Part shown: positions 19,561-27,561 of the stretch, piece after piece
Layout of the letters: every line of letters begins with the position of its first letter
Numbering within the stretch: position 1 is the first letter of the stretch
Assembly (NCBI RefSeq): GCF_018476645.1
Contig: NZ_JAHCTB010000004.1
Span: forward strand, 248,001-312,000
DNA: 64,000 nucleotides
Direction of reading: 5' to 3'
From: Aequorivita echinoideorum
GTDB taxonomy: Bacteria > Bacteroidota > Bacteroidia > Flavobacteriales > Flavobacteriaceae
Made by a program: the position numbers and the translations under genes
The notes under the pieces: model-generated
Databases searched by the model: none
The model's input: the letters and a program-made list of their open reading frames with translations, nothing else
What the model was told of the DNA's origin: nothing

Positions 19561-19580
19561 TTTTTAAATAAGATAAGTGT

Positions 19581-19612
19581 AAAAAAACGCCTCAATTCAA
19601 GGCGTTTTTTTC
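19581..19612. terminator. Bidirectional terminator between response regulator and miaA
   Basis: Stem ACGCCT / AGGCGT (19587-19592 with 19600-19605), 7-nt loop, with A7 before and T8 after. It works in both directions and touches the last base of the miaA stop codon. Confidence 0.85.
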
Positions 19613-20512
19613 TTTTATAAATTCAATTATTTCCGAAGCATCCGTTTGATAGTCAAACCAATCTATCTCGGTATTTTTTTTGAACCACGTAAGCTGCCGC
19701 TTTGCAAACCGTCGCGTATTTTTCTTTATTTCTGAAATTGCCTCCTCTTTACTGAATTTTCCATCCAGAAAATTAAAAATCTCACGGTAGCCAACCGTTT
19801 GGAGAGCGTTTATTTTTCGGTATTCGTATAGATTTTTGGCCTCTTCAAATAAACCTTCGGCCATCATTAAATCTACCCGCTTATTTATTCTATCATAAAT
19901 AATTTCACGCGCTGCCGTTAAACCGATAAATTGGGTGTCAAAAAATCGTTGCTTTGGTTTTTCTTTTAAAAATGAAGAATATGTTTTTCCACTCGCCCTA
20001 AAAATTTCCAAAGCACGGATGAGCCGGTGTGGATTCTGAATATCTACTTTTTCAAAATAGATGGGATCGACACTTTTCAATTCATTTTGCAGGTATTCAA
20101 TACCCGCTGTTTCCAATTCAGAATTTAATTTTTGCCGAATTTCATTTGGAACGTGTGGGAAACGGTCCAATCCCTTTATAACCGCATCCACATAAAGGCC
20201 GGAGCCGCCAACCATTACCACAATATTTTTTTCTTTGAAAAGATTCTTCAAAAGGGCGAGTGCTTCTATTTCAAAATCACCAACGCTGTAATCATTAAAA
20301 ATTGATTTATTCTGTATGAAATGATGTGGTATTTCTGCCAATTCTTCATTTGAAGGAACAGCCGTTCCTATTTTCATTTCCTTGAAAAATTGCCTGGAGT
20401 CTGCCGATATTATTTCAGTAGAAAAAACTTTCGCAATCTGGATTGCCAACCTTGTCTTGCCAATGGCCGTAGGACCTACAACGCATATGAGCAATGGCTT
20501 GCTGGCACTCAT
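19592..20512 (-). CDS. miaA: tRNA dimethylallyltransferase MiaA
   Basis: 306 aa. It transfers the dimethylallyl group to N6 of A37 in tRNAs reading UNN codons. The P-loop is VVGPTAIGKTRLAIQIA at about 10-26, followed by SADSRQFFKEM (about 37-47), VMVGGSGLYVDAVIKGLD (about 99-116), and NPHRLIRALEI (about 158-168). The length is normal. The ATG overlaps the stop of the upstream channel gene by 4 nt (20509-20512), implying translational coupling of two functionally unrelated proteins. Confidence 0.95.
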   Translation of the reverse strand: MSASKPLLICVVGPTAIGKTRLAIQIAKVFSTEIISADSRQFFKEMKIGTAVPSNEELAEIPHHFIQNKSIFNDYSVGDFEIEALALLKNLFKEKNIVVMVGGSGLYVDAVIKGLDRFPHVPNEIRQKLNSELETAGIEYLQNELKSVDPIYFEKVDIQNPHRLIRALEIFRASGKTYSSFLKEKPKQRFFDTQFIGLTAAREIIYDRINKRVDLMMAEGLFEEAKNLYEYRKINALQTVGYREIFNFLDGKFSKEEAISEIKKNTRRFAKRQLTWFKKNTEIDWFDYQTDASEIIEFIKEKNALN

Positions 20513-21381
20513 TTTTTATGTTTTGACTTAAAGTCGAGGTCTTCGGTATGTAGTGGATAACCACATTTATGGCAGTATTTAGCGTCATCGCGATGACGCT
20601 TTGCATTACAATGGCGGCAAGACTGTGTGTTTACGTGCACATAATCTTCATTTTCATTCATTCCTTTTGCCGCGTACTGCGCGCTCACAATACCTGTGGG
20701 TACTGCAATTACACCATAACCCAAAATCATAATAAGCGTTGCCAAAAATTGGCCCGCTGGCGTTACCGGGGCTATATCGCCAAAACCAACGGTCGTGAGC
20801 GTAACAATGCACCAATATACACTTACAGGAATGCTTTTAAAACCACTCTGCTCACCTTCAATTAAATACATAAGCGTACCGGCGATAATAGCCACAATCA
20901 ATACGGCAAAAATGAATATTGAAATTTTTGCCCGGCTGTCTATCAATGCTTTTCTTAATTTATTTCCCTCGCCAATGTATCTCGTAATTTTTAATATTCG
21001 AAAAACGCGTAACAGCCGCAATGCACGTACGGTCAATAAGTAGTTACTTCCTACAAAAATGAATGATAGATAGAGTGGGATGGTAGAGAGCAAATCGATT
21101 ATTCCATAAAAACTGAAAATATAGGCTGAAGGTTTTCTTACCGTAAGTACACGTGCTATATATTCAATGCTGAAAAAAATAGTGATTACCCATTCAATAA
21201 TATAAAACAACCTATGGTATTGAATATCAATGCTCTGTACGCTTTCAAGCATTACAATGACAACGCTTACCAGAATCAATGCAAGAAGAACGATATCAAA
21301 AAGTCTTCCCATGGGAGTATCTGCTTCATAAATTATCTCATGAAGTTTATAGCGCCAAGAATCTTTTTTGTATGGTTTCAA
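20509..21381 (-). CDS. Voltage-gated-type potassium channel with C-terminal zinc ribbon
   Basis: 290 aa, six-transmembrane Kv-like channel. S1 is at about 27-45 and S2 at about 58-78. The S4 voltage sensor carries regularly spaced arginines (VRALRLLRVFRILKITR, about 116-132). The pore has the K+ selectivity filter TTVGFGD between S5 and S6. After S6 (ATLIMILGYGVIAVPTGIV) a short cytosolic tail contains CRHC-x11-CHKC, a zinc-ribbon pattern. Tetramerisation in the inner membrane is expected from the family. It is the first gene of a two-gene unit with miaA. Confidence 0.9.
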   Translation of the reverse strand: MKPYKKDSWRYKLHEIIYEADTPMGRLFDIVLLALILVSVVIVMLESVQSIDIQYHRLFYIIEWVITIFFSIEYIARVLTVRKPSAYIFSFYGIIDLLSTIPLYLSFIFVGSNYLLTVRALRLLRVFRILKITRYIGEGNKLRKALIDSRAKISIFIFAVLIVAIIAGTLMYLIEGEQSGFKSIPVSVYWCIVTLTTVGFGDIAPVTPAGQFLATLIMILGYGVIAVPTGIVSAQYAAKGMNENEDYVHVNTQSCRHCNAKRHRDDAKYCHKCGYPLHTEDLDFKSKHKK

Positions 21382-21419
21382 ATAATGGGATTTTGAAGGG
21401 CTAAAATAAGCAACTTTAC

Positions 21420-22805
21420 TTAATTAGCGGGTTTTGGACTTAGTTTTAGAATCTTCAATACCTTGTTTTTTCTTAGATAACTTTGAATAATGTGCTGCGT
21501 ATCCCTATTATTTTCCATTGGTGTAATGATAGATTTTAAAATTTCTGGATTATTGATTTGATAATTTAAGCTGTAAAAGCCATACCCAATAAATTCACCA
21601 TTTTCTATTAAAATTACAGAACGTTCATCCACTTCCCGGCCTCTGTCTATAAGTGCTACGCTCTGTTTTTGAAAACTGTTCTGTTCCAAAAATCTTTCTA
21701 CGCGGCTGTTATAATACTCAGGCGATTCTTCTTGAAGGCACGCTCCATAGCATTCTTTAATTCCATACAAAAAACAGCCCTTCGTAGTTTTATCCAGCCC
21801 ATTCAACTTTTGGCACAACTGGTTCTCACTCGTAATTTTGAATAGCGATGTCTTTGCCTGTTGGTAATTACTGAAGGTAGTTATCGCTTTTTTACGGCCA
21901 TCCGCTGGTTCAATCTGAAGGTTTATGTATCCATTTTGGTCAATAACGGAAGTCAATTGATGTGTAAACAAATTTTTCCTTCCTCTACTGCTGAATTTTG
22001 GCTTGTTGCGTTTTAGCTCAATATTTTCTTTTAGGTGCGCAATGAGTTCATTTCCAGTTTTTTCGAAAGTTACGGTTTTTACCTGCGCTTGAAGCTGTCT
22101 CGATTTTTTATTATCGTTCGTAAAATGCTGAAGCACTCGTTTTTTGATGTTTTTACTTCTACCGATGTAAATGATTTTCCCGGCTTCATTGTGCATATAA
22201 TAAACCCCAATTTCCGACGGTAACTTTTCAACAATATCTAGCAGTTTCGGCTGTAACTTTTCCTTTCCTTTGGAGTGCTTTTGAATGGTTTCCGTTATTA
22301 TTTCTTTTGAAGTGTCCTTCGCCAACAACAATTTAAAAAGAGCCACCGTGGCTTTGGCATCGCCCTGCGCCCTGTGCCTATCACTTAGTGGAATGCCGAG
22401 TGATCGTACCAATTTACCCAAACTGTACGATGGCATATCGGGCAATAATTTTTGCGATAATTCCACCGTGCAGAGGGATTCGCGCTCAAAATTATATCCC
22501 AAGCGGTCAAATTCCGTAGCCAAAATTCTTTGGTCAAAAAGGGCATTGTGCGCCACGAGAATGCAACCTTCCGTAATTTCGATAATGCGTTTGGCTACCT
22601 CGTAAAATTTTGGCGCGTGCCGAAGCATCTCATTATTGATGCCCGTAAGGTTTACAACAAACGGCTGAATAGGTTTTTCGGGATTTATTAGGCTAGAAAA
22701 TTGATCAACAACCGTGTGGCCGTCAAATTTATATATCGCAATTTCCGTGATTCCTTCCTCATTGTATTTGCCGCCCGTTGTCTCTATATCTAAAATTGCG
22801 TACAC
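21420..22805 (-). CDS. DEDDh exonuclease fused to GIY-YIG (UvrC/Cho-like) nuclease
   Basis: 461 aa. The N-terminal DnaQ-like 3'-5' exonuclease (about 1-165) shows ExoI AILDIETTGG, ExoII AHNALFDQRIL (about 85-95) and the ExoIII His-Asp in HRAQGDAKATVAL (about 143-155). A GIY-YIG domain follows (about 195-275) with GVYYMHNEAGKIIYIGRSKNIKKRVLQHF split as GVYYMHNEAGK and IIYIGRS, and the downstream Glu in LKENIELKRNKPKF. The C-terminus (about 280-461) has a Cys pattern GCFLYGIKECYGACLQEE as in UvrC-related proteins. Such DnaQ/UvrC fusions are known; a role in excision repair is inferred. Confidence 0.88.
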   Translation of the reverse strand: MYAILDIETTGGKYNEEGITEIAIYKFDGHTVVDQFSSLINPEKPIQPFVVNLTGINNEMLRHAPKFYEVAKRIIEITEGCILVAHNALFDQRILATEFDRLGYNFERESLCTVELSQKLLPDMPSYSLGKLVRSLGIPLSDRHRAQGDAKATVALFKLLLAKDTSKEIITETIQKHSKGKEKLQPKLLDIVEKLPSEIGVYYMHNEAGKIIYIGRSKNIKKRVLQHFTNDNKKSRQLQAQVKTVTFEKTGNELIAHLKENIELKRNKPKFSSRGRKNLFTHQLTSVIDQNGYINLQIEPADGRKKAITTFSNYQQAKTSLFKITSENQLCQKLNGLDKTTKGCFLYGIKECYGACLQEESPEYYNSRVERFLEQNSFQKQSVALIDRGREVDERSVILIENGEFIGYGFYSLNYQINNPEILKSIITPMENNRDTQHIIQSYLRKNKVLKILKLSPKPAN

Positions 22806-22823
22806 TGAAAATTATTTTTGAAA

Positions 22824-22903
22824 AGATTAAAAGGTTAAGAGATTAAAAGACTAAATGATTAAATGACTAAAAGAGTAAAAGAGTAATAGAGTAAAAGATT
22901 AAA
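22824..22903. repeat. Tandem 8-bp repeat, ten units
   Basis: Ten consecutive octamers related to AGATTAAA (units every 8 bp from 22824 to 22896), differing mostly at positions 3-4. Lies between the exonuclease/GIY-YIG start and a second, heptameric tract. Confidence 0.85.
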
Positions 22904-22925
22904 TATTTAGAATTAAGCTATTTTC

Positions 22926-22988
22926 ACTACTAACAACTAACTACTAACTACTCACTACTAACTACTCACTACTCACTACTCACTACTC
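22926..22988. repeat. Tandem 7-bp repeat, nine units, overlapping the yggS stop
   Basis: Nine heptamers ACTACT(C/A) from 22926 to 22988. The minus-strand TAG stop of yggS (22983-22985) and the preceding Glu codon lie inside the tract. Confidence 0.88.
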
Positions 22989-23645
22989 ATTATAATTGCG
23001 TTCCCCAAAAATAGCGCTGCCCACTCGCACCATGTTGCTTCCGTTTTCAATGGCTATTTTGTAGTCGCCGCTCATGCCCATACTTAAAATGTTTAGATCG
23101 GGGTTTTTTGTTTTGAACTTATCATAAATCTGTTTCAAATGCTGAAACTCAGACTTCACTTGTTCTTCATCATCTGTAAATGTCGCCATTCCCATCAACC
23201 CCACTATTTTAATATTCTGAAATTTTTTTATTTCCTCTGAAGCAAGCAAATCCGCGGCATCGGCTTCATCCATTCCAAATTTACTGTCCTCTTCGGCAAT
23301 TTTTATCTGAAGCAGACAATTAATGGTACGGTCGTTTTTTTTCGCTTCCTTATTTATTTCCTTCAAAAGTTTAAGGCTATCCACGGCGTGCACCAAACTC
23401 ACGAATGGTGCCATATATTTTACCTTGTTTCGTTGCACGTGACCAATCATATGCCACTGTATATCTTTCGGCATTTCCTGCCACTTGCCCGCCATTTCCT
23501 GGATTTTATTCTCCCCAAAAATTCGTTGTCCTGCGTTGTACGCTTCCATCAAATCTGATACAGGTTTTGTTTTTGAAACCGCTACGAGGGTCACGTTTTG
23601 TGGCAATTCCGAATAAAATTCTTTTATATTTTCTGAAATATTCAT
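22983..23645 (-). CDS. yggS: YggS-family pyridoxal phosphate homeostasis protein
   Basis: 220 aa single-domain PLP-binding TIM-barrel protein that buffers pyridoxal phosphate and influences amino acid and keto acid pools. The PLP lysine is in LVAVSKTKP (about residues 20-28), followed by FGENKIQE (about 43-50), WHMIGHVQRNK (about 64-74), and the phosphate-binding MGMSGDYKIAIENGSNMVRVGSAIFG split at the C-terminus (about 190-215). The length is slightly short compared with E. coli but normal for flavobacteria. The stop codon is supplied by the adjacent heptamer tract. Confidence 0.94.
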   Translation of the reverse strand: MNISENIKEFYSELPQNVTLVAVSKTKPVSDLMEAYNAGQRIFGENKIQEMAGKWQEMPKDIQWHMIGHVQRNKVKYMAPFVSLVHAVDSLKLLKEINKEAKKNDRTINCLLQIKIAEEDSKFGMDEADAADLLASEEIKKFQNIKIVGLMGMATFTDDEEQVKSEFQHLKQIYDKFKTKNPDLNILSMGMSGDYKIAIENGSNMVRVGSAIFGERNYNE

Positions 23646-23684
23646 TTTGTAGCTTAATTCAAATTTCTTTAGATGAAGAAATCT

Positions 23685-24923
23685 TTAAAACTCATAAACC
23701 GTTACGCCACTGCGCAATTTTGGTTCTATGTACGTGCTTTTTGGTGGCATCCTTAAACCTTCATCGGCAATTTTTTTTAACTCCTCCGTTGTTACGGGAA
23801 GGAGCCCAAAACCCACGGCAAAATTCCCAGAGTCCACCGCCGTTTTCACATATGCCAAGTCCTTTTTGCCGTGGGCATATTCAATGCGCTGATCATTTCT
23901 CAAATCTTCAATCCCCAAAATTGGTTTCAATACGGTTTCAAATAAAATTTGGGTATCCAGCGCGTCCAATGCATTTTTGATTTCATAATTGTTTTTCCGA
24001 AGGTAAAGCGAGTAAAATTCGCCGTCCAGATACATACTGAAATGGTGCTTCTTGGAAGGCTTGTAATATTCCATCCCACGGTTTTCAATTCGGAAATATG
24101 CATCGAGCCGTATTAAAAATTCGTCTTTCTGCAAGCCGTTCAAATCTTTGACCAACCGATTGAATTCGTAGATTTTTAAATCGCTTTCGGGAATTAAATA
24201 GCTCATAAAATAATTATATAATTCTGAACCATTGTGATTGGGGTTATCATTTTCCAAATCCTTTGCGAGCAAATACGAGGAAGCGGAGCGATGATGACCG
24301 TCCGCGATGTAAAGCGCGGGCATTTCCGAAAATATATTCTGGATTTTTTTGAGAATGGTTTCATCATCAACGTTCCATAAATAATGCGTGTCCCGGTAGG
24401 TTGTGGTGAATTCATATTCCGGCCGGCTTTGCATCACAAAATCGATAATGACTTCCAATTCCTTATTGTCCGGATAGGTTAAAAGGACCGCTTCCGCGTT
24501 GAACCCCACGGTTTTTAGGTATTCCTTGAAAACTACTTCCCTAAATTCCAGCGTGTCCTCGTGCTTTTTGATAATGTCGTTTTCATAATCCGCCACACTT
24601 GCCGCCGCCACAATTCCATTAAATTCCAGACCATCCCTGTTTACGATTTTATAAATGTAAAATGATTGATTTTCCTCCTGCATAAAAATGCCCTCTTCCT
24701 TAAATTCCTGATATCTATTTCTTACCAAGGAATAGCGCAATTCACCGGAAATCTCCTTTTGGTATTTGTAGCCCGGATTTACAATGTGCAAAAATGAAAA
24801 CGGATTGTCCCTCAATCTAGATTCTACTTGGGCAGGCGTATAGCTATCGTAAGAACGCGCCGCAAGTAAACTTACCTTGTCCCGAGTGGGTCTAACTGCT
24901 TTAAATGGGAGGATTTTGGCCAT
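23685..24923 (-). CDS. DUF1015 family protein
   Basis: 412 aa, a widespread family of unknown molecular function. Hallmarks are KAVRPTRDKVSLLAARSYDSYTP near the N-terminus (about 8-30), NPFSFLHIVNPG (about 40-51), the strongly conserved ADGHHRSASSYLLAKD (about 205-220) and the C-terminal LRMPPKSTYIEPKLRSGV. There is no signal or membrane segment. In other genomes the gene often neighbours serine or glycine metabolism genes; here the neighbours are yggS and, beyond a repeat-bounded small gene, hbd. Function remains open. Confidence 0.9.
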   Translation of the reverse strand: MAKILPFKAVRPTRDKVSLLAARSYDSYTPAQVESRLRDNPFSFLHIVNPGYKYQKEISGELRYSLVRNRYQEFKEEGIFMQEENQSFYIYKIVNRDGLEFNGIVAAASVADYENDIIKKHEDTLEFREVVFKEYLKTVGFNAEAVLLTYPDNKELEVIIDFVMQSRPEYEFTTTYRDTHYLWNVDDETILKKIQNIFSEMPALYIADGHHRSASSYLLAKDLENDNPNHNGSELYNYFMSYLIPESDLKIYEFNRLVKDLNGLQKDEFLIRLDAYFRIENRGMEYYKPSKKHHFSMYLDGEFYSLYLRKNNYEIKNALDALDTQILFETVLKPILGIEDLRNDQRIEYAHGKKDLAYVKTAVDSGNFAVGFGLLPVTTEELKKIADEGLRMPPKSTYIEPKLRSGVTVYEF

Positions 24924-24932
24924 TTCTTATAG

Positions 24933-24960
24933 TATTCAGTGTCCGGTGTTCAGTATTGAG
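24933..24960. repeat. Left heptamer tract bordering the four-helix-bundle gene
   Basis: Four heptamers, TATTCAG TGTCCGG TGTTCAG TATTGAG. It matches the reverse complement of the right tract (25361-25390) at 22 of 28 positions when aligned by eye. Confidence 0.6.
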
Positions 24961-24979
24961 TTGATCACTTTGTATTGGT

Positions 24980-25351
24980 TTATGAAATTTTTACTCCAAA
25001 TTTTTCAGGATTTCTTATCATGTAATTTATAAGTTTTCCAACTTCTATACTGGAATCAAATAACTTTTTATATTCCGAATCATTTATATAGTTGCATTTT
25101 AAACTATACTCAAGCCATACCTGTGTTTCTGAATTTTCTGCATCGCTATCGGTAAGTTTACTAATAAAATTTTTTAGATAAAGTCTTTTTCGGTATGCTT
25201 CTGCAATATTTGCTGAAACACTCCTTGAAGACCTTCTTATTTGATCTGTCAATGAATATTTTTCTTCCGTTGGAAATGATTTTGATATTGAAAAAATTTC
25301 CATAGAAAGATCAACTGATTTCTGATAAGCAAATAGTTCTTGAAACTTCAT
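24980..25351 (-). CDS. Four-helix-bundle protein (S23 / rRNA intervening-sequence protein family)
   Basis: 123 aa. It belongs to the family first seen as ORFs in 23S rRNA intervening sequences (S23) and related to the Avd accessory proteins of diversity-generating retroelements. Signature segments are FQELFAYQKSVDLSMEIF (about 3-20), SLTDQIRRSSRSVSANIAEA (about 33-52), and the C-terminal DSSIEVGKLINYMI. I start at ATG 25351 (MKFQELFAYQ), the conserved family N-terminus; an upstream in-frame ATG at 25390 would translate repeat DNA. It is bordered on both sides by inverted heptamer tracts. No reverse transcriptase or variable repeat is nearby. Function unknown. Confidence 0.85.
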   Translation of the reverse strand: MKFQELFAYQKSVDLSMEIFSISKSFPTEEKYSLTDQIRRSSRSVSANIAEAYRKRLYLKNFISKLTDSDAENSETQVWLEYSLKCNYINDSEYKKLFDSSIEVGKLINYMIRNPEKFGVKIS

Positions 25352-25360
25352 TGTTTTTTT

Positions 25361-25390
25361 TCTGAATGCTGAAAACTGAACACTGAACAC
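25361..25390. repeat. Right heptamer tract bordering the four-helix-bundle gene
   Basis: CTGAATG CTGAAAA CTGAACA CTGAACA, beginning at 25362 and followed by C. Inverted relative to the left tract at 24933-24960; ACTGAACAC (25375-25383 and again 25382-25390) pairs with GTGTTCAGT at 24946-24954. Confidence 0.6.
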
Positions 25391-25408
25391 AGGTTACCGT
25401 TGCGTAAA

Positions 25409-26299
25409 TTATTTCAGAAACATTTTCGAAACCACTTCAGCCTTCCTGTTTTCACTGTAATCGTAAAAACCTTCTCCGCTTTTTGCGCCAAGCTTTCCGG
25501 CCATTACCATATTCACCAAAAGGGGACAAGGCGCGTATTTCGGGTTTTTAAAACCATCATACATAACCTTTAAAATGGAAAGACAAACATCCAGCCCAAT
25601 AAAATCAGCAAGGGCCAGCGGTCCCATGGGGTGCGCCATTCCCAGCATCATTACCGTATCAATTTCCTTTACGCCGGCCACGCCGTTGTATAATGTTTCA
25701 ATCGCTTCATTGATCATTGGCATTAAAATTCTGTTCGCCACAAATCCAGGGTAATCGTTGACCTCTACGGGAACTTTTTTCAACTCTTTTGAAAGTGATT
25801 CCACCGTACTGTACGTTGCGTCACTTGTGCTGTAGCCTTTTATTATTTCTACCAATTTCATAATAGGAACGGGATTCATAAAATGCATGCCGATAACCTG
25901 TTGCGGTCGCGAAGTAGCTGCGGCAATTTGGGTGATAGAAATGGAAGAAGTATTGCTCGCTAAAATTGCATCCTTTGAACAGAATTTATCCAAATCCCGA
26001 AAGATTTTAAGTTTGAGATCCAGATTTTCAGTGGCCGCCTCTACAACCAAATCTACCGATTTTACACCTTCCTCAAGATTTGTAAAAGTGGTAATATTCT
26101 TCAGCGTATTGGTTTTATCGGTTTCAGAAATTGTTTCCTTTAAAACCATTCTGTCCAGATTTTTTGTGATGGTCGCTAAACCTTTGTCCAGCGAAGCCTG
26201 CTGGATGTCAATTAAATTTACCTTAAAATTGAACTGCGCAAACGTGTGGGCAATCCCGTTGCCCATGGTTCCTGCGCCTATTACTGCAATATTTTTCAT
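25409..26299 (-). CDS. hbd: 3-hydroxyacyl-CoA (3-hydroxybutyryl-CoA) dehydrogenase
   Basis: 296 aa. NAD(P)-dependent oxidation or reduction at the 3-hydroxyacyl-CoA. The Rossmann motif VIGAGTMGNGIAHTFAQ is at about 5-21; ASNTSSISIT (about 115-124) and the catalytic His in GMHFMNPVPIMKLVEII (about 136-152) follow, and the C-terminal helical domain has PGFVANRILMPMINEAI and LGMAHPMGPLALADFIGLD. Single-domain form, about 290 residues, as in clostridial Hbd. The direction of the pathway (butyrate synthesis, fatty acid or aromatic degradation) cannot be decided, as no thiolase or crotonase is nearby. Confidence 0.94.
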   Translation of the reverse strand: MKNIAVIGAGTMGNGIAHTFAQFNFKVNLIDIQQASLDKGLATITKNLDRMVLKETISETDKTNTLKNITTFTNLEEGVKSVDLVVEAATENLDLKLKIFRDLDKFCSKDAILASNTSSISITQIAAATSRPQQVIGMHFMNPVPIMKLVEIIKGYSTSDATYSTVESLSKELKKVPVEVNDYPGFVANRILMPMINEAIETLYNGVAGVKEIDTVMMLGMAHPMGPLALADFIGLDVCLSILKVMYDGFKNPKYAPCPLLVNMVMAGKLGAKSGEGFYDYSENRKAEVVSKMFLK

Positions 26300-26366
26300 A
26301 AATGGCTATATAATTTAAAACCGAAATTCTTCGGAATGTGATTTTAATATTTGGAATTAAGTTGCT

Positions 26367-27335
26367 TCAAATTTTTCTGAAATTTTCAATAATCATCATT
26401 GCCACGCGAAGCGCTTCCGTTCCCTGGCCCAGTGAAACCTCGGGAACACGGTCTGCTTTTATGGCTTCGGCAAAGCTTTCGAGCTCATCTAGGATGGCAT
26501 TATTGTTTTCCACCTTCGGATTTTCAAAATAAATTTGCTTTTTTACTCCTTCCGCATTGGTGAGTACCATCGCAAAATCATCGGCATCCTTTGGTGCATC
26601 CTTCATCTTTACAACTTCACATTTTTTCTCAAGAAAATCTACTGAAATGTAGGCATCGCGCTGAAAAAACCGAGCCTTTCGCATTTTTTTCAACGAAATC
26701 CGGCTCGCGGTGAGGTTTGCCACGCAACCATTTTCAAACTCAATACGCGCATTGGCAATATCCGGTGTTTCGCTCAAAACGCTTACGCCACTGGCGCTCA
26801 CGTTCTTCACATCACTTTTTACCACGCTCAAAATGGCATCAATATCGTGGATCATTAAATCCAGAACCACCGAAACGTCCGTCCCGCGCGGGTTGAATTC
26901 CGCCAGGCGATGCGTTTCTATAAACATGGGGTTGGTAATTTTATCCTTGATTGCCGTAAACGCGGGATTAAAACGTTCTACCTGTCCCACTTGACCGCGC
27001 ACTTTGTGCTTTTTGGCGAGATCCCGAATTTGCTCGGCCTCGGTCACGGTTTGGGTAATGGGTTTTTCTATAAAGATATGTTTACCCGCTTTTATTACTT
27101 TTTCGGCACAGGCAAAATGCGTGCTGGTGGGCGTTACCACAACCACCATTTCGCAGGCGTCAATAAGCGCTTCCATCGAGGGAAAACTTTTATAGCCAAA
27201 TTCCTTTTCTATTTCAAGGGATGCTTGTTGATTAGCATCATAGAACCCAACCAAGTCATATTTTTCAGATTGTTTGAGCAGTTTTAAATGAATTTTTCCT
27301 AAGTGCCCAGCACCCAGAACGCCTGCTTTTAGCAT
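26367..27335 (-). CDS. Gfo/Idh/MocA family oxidoreductase
   Basis: 322 aa NAD(P)-dependent oxidoreductase, probably acting on a sugar, inositol or similar polyol. The N-terminal Rossmann domain has GVLGAGHLGKIHLKLL (about 5-20), VVVVTPTSTHF (about 68-78) and the catalytic-region Lys in FIEKPITQTVTEAE (about 93-106). The C-terminal alpha/beta domain follows (about 125-320) with the conserved DLMIHDIDAILSVV. A TATCTTTG -7 box lies on the minus strand at 27353-27360, giving a short leader. Substrate unknown. Confidence 0.9.
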   Translation of the reverse strand: MLKAGVLGAGHLGKIHLKLLKQSEKYDLVGFYDANQQASLEIEKEFGYKSFPSMEALIDACEMVVVVTPTSTHFACAEKVIKAGKHIFIEKPITQTVTEAEQIRDLAKKHKVRGQVGQVERFNPAFTAIKDKITNPMFIETHRLAEFNPRGTDVSVVLDLMIHDIDAILSVVKSDVKNVSASGVSVLSETPDIANARIEFENGCVANLTASRISLKKMRKARFFQRDAYISVDFLEKKCEVVKMKDAPKDADDFAMVLTNAEGVKKQIYFENPKVENNNAILDELESFAEAIKADRVPEVSLGQGTEALRVAMMIIENFRKI

Positions 27336-27352
27336 TGTGTACGTGTTTTTTT

Positions 27353-27360
27353 CAAAGATA
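27353..27360 (-). promoter_or_regulatory. -7 box TATCTTTG of the Gfo/Idh/MocA gene
   Basis: Matches TAnnTTTG on the minus strand, 17 nt upstream of the start at 27335. No clear -33 element. Confidence 0.45.
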
Positions 27361-27561
27361 ATGGTTTTTGGGAAGAAGAGCGGCGGGTTTGCAAGTTTAT
27401 GAAATTCTCATTTTTGGCACTTTTGCATATTTATATTCCGAAACTTCGGAAGTAGTTTTTTTTTCTGAAATAGTTCAAATTTGAAGAATTGATTGTTGTA
27501 ACATATTCTTTAGAATTGGTTACTTTGTAAAACCGAAAATATATAAACTGAAAAATTAAAT

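Noticed and set aside
23405-23980. 191-codon plus-strand open frame
   Set aside because: Antisense to yggS and DUF1015, both strongly supported; the composition shows no protein-like pattern.
24980-25351. Diversity-generating retroelement (Avd-like protein)
   Set aside because: The four-helix-bundle family includes Avd, but no reverse transcriptase, template repeat or variable repeat is present in the window.
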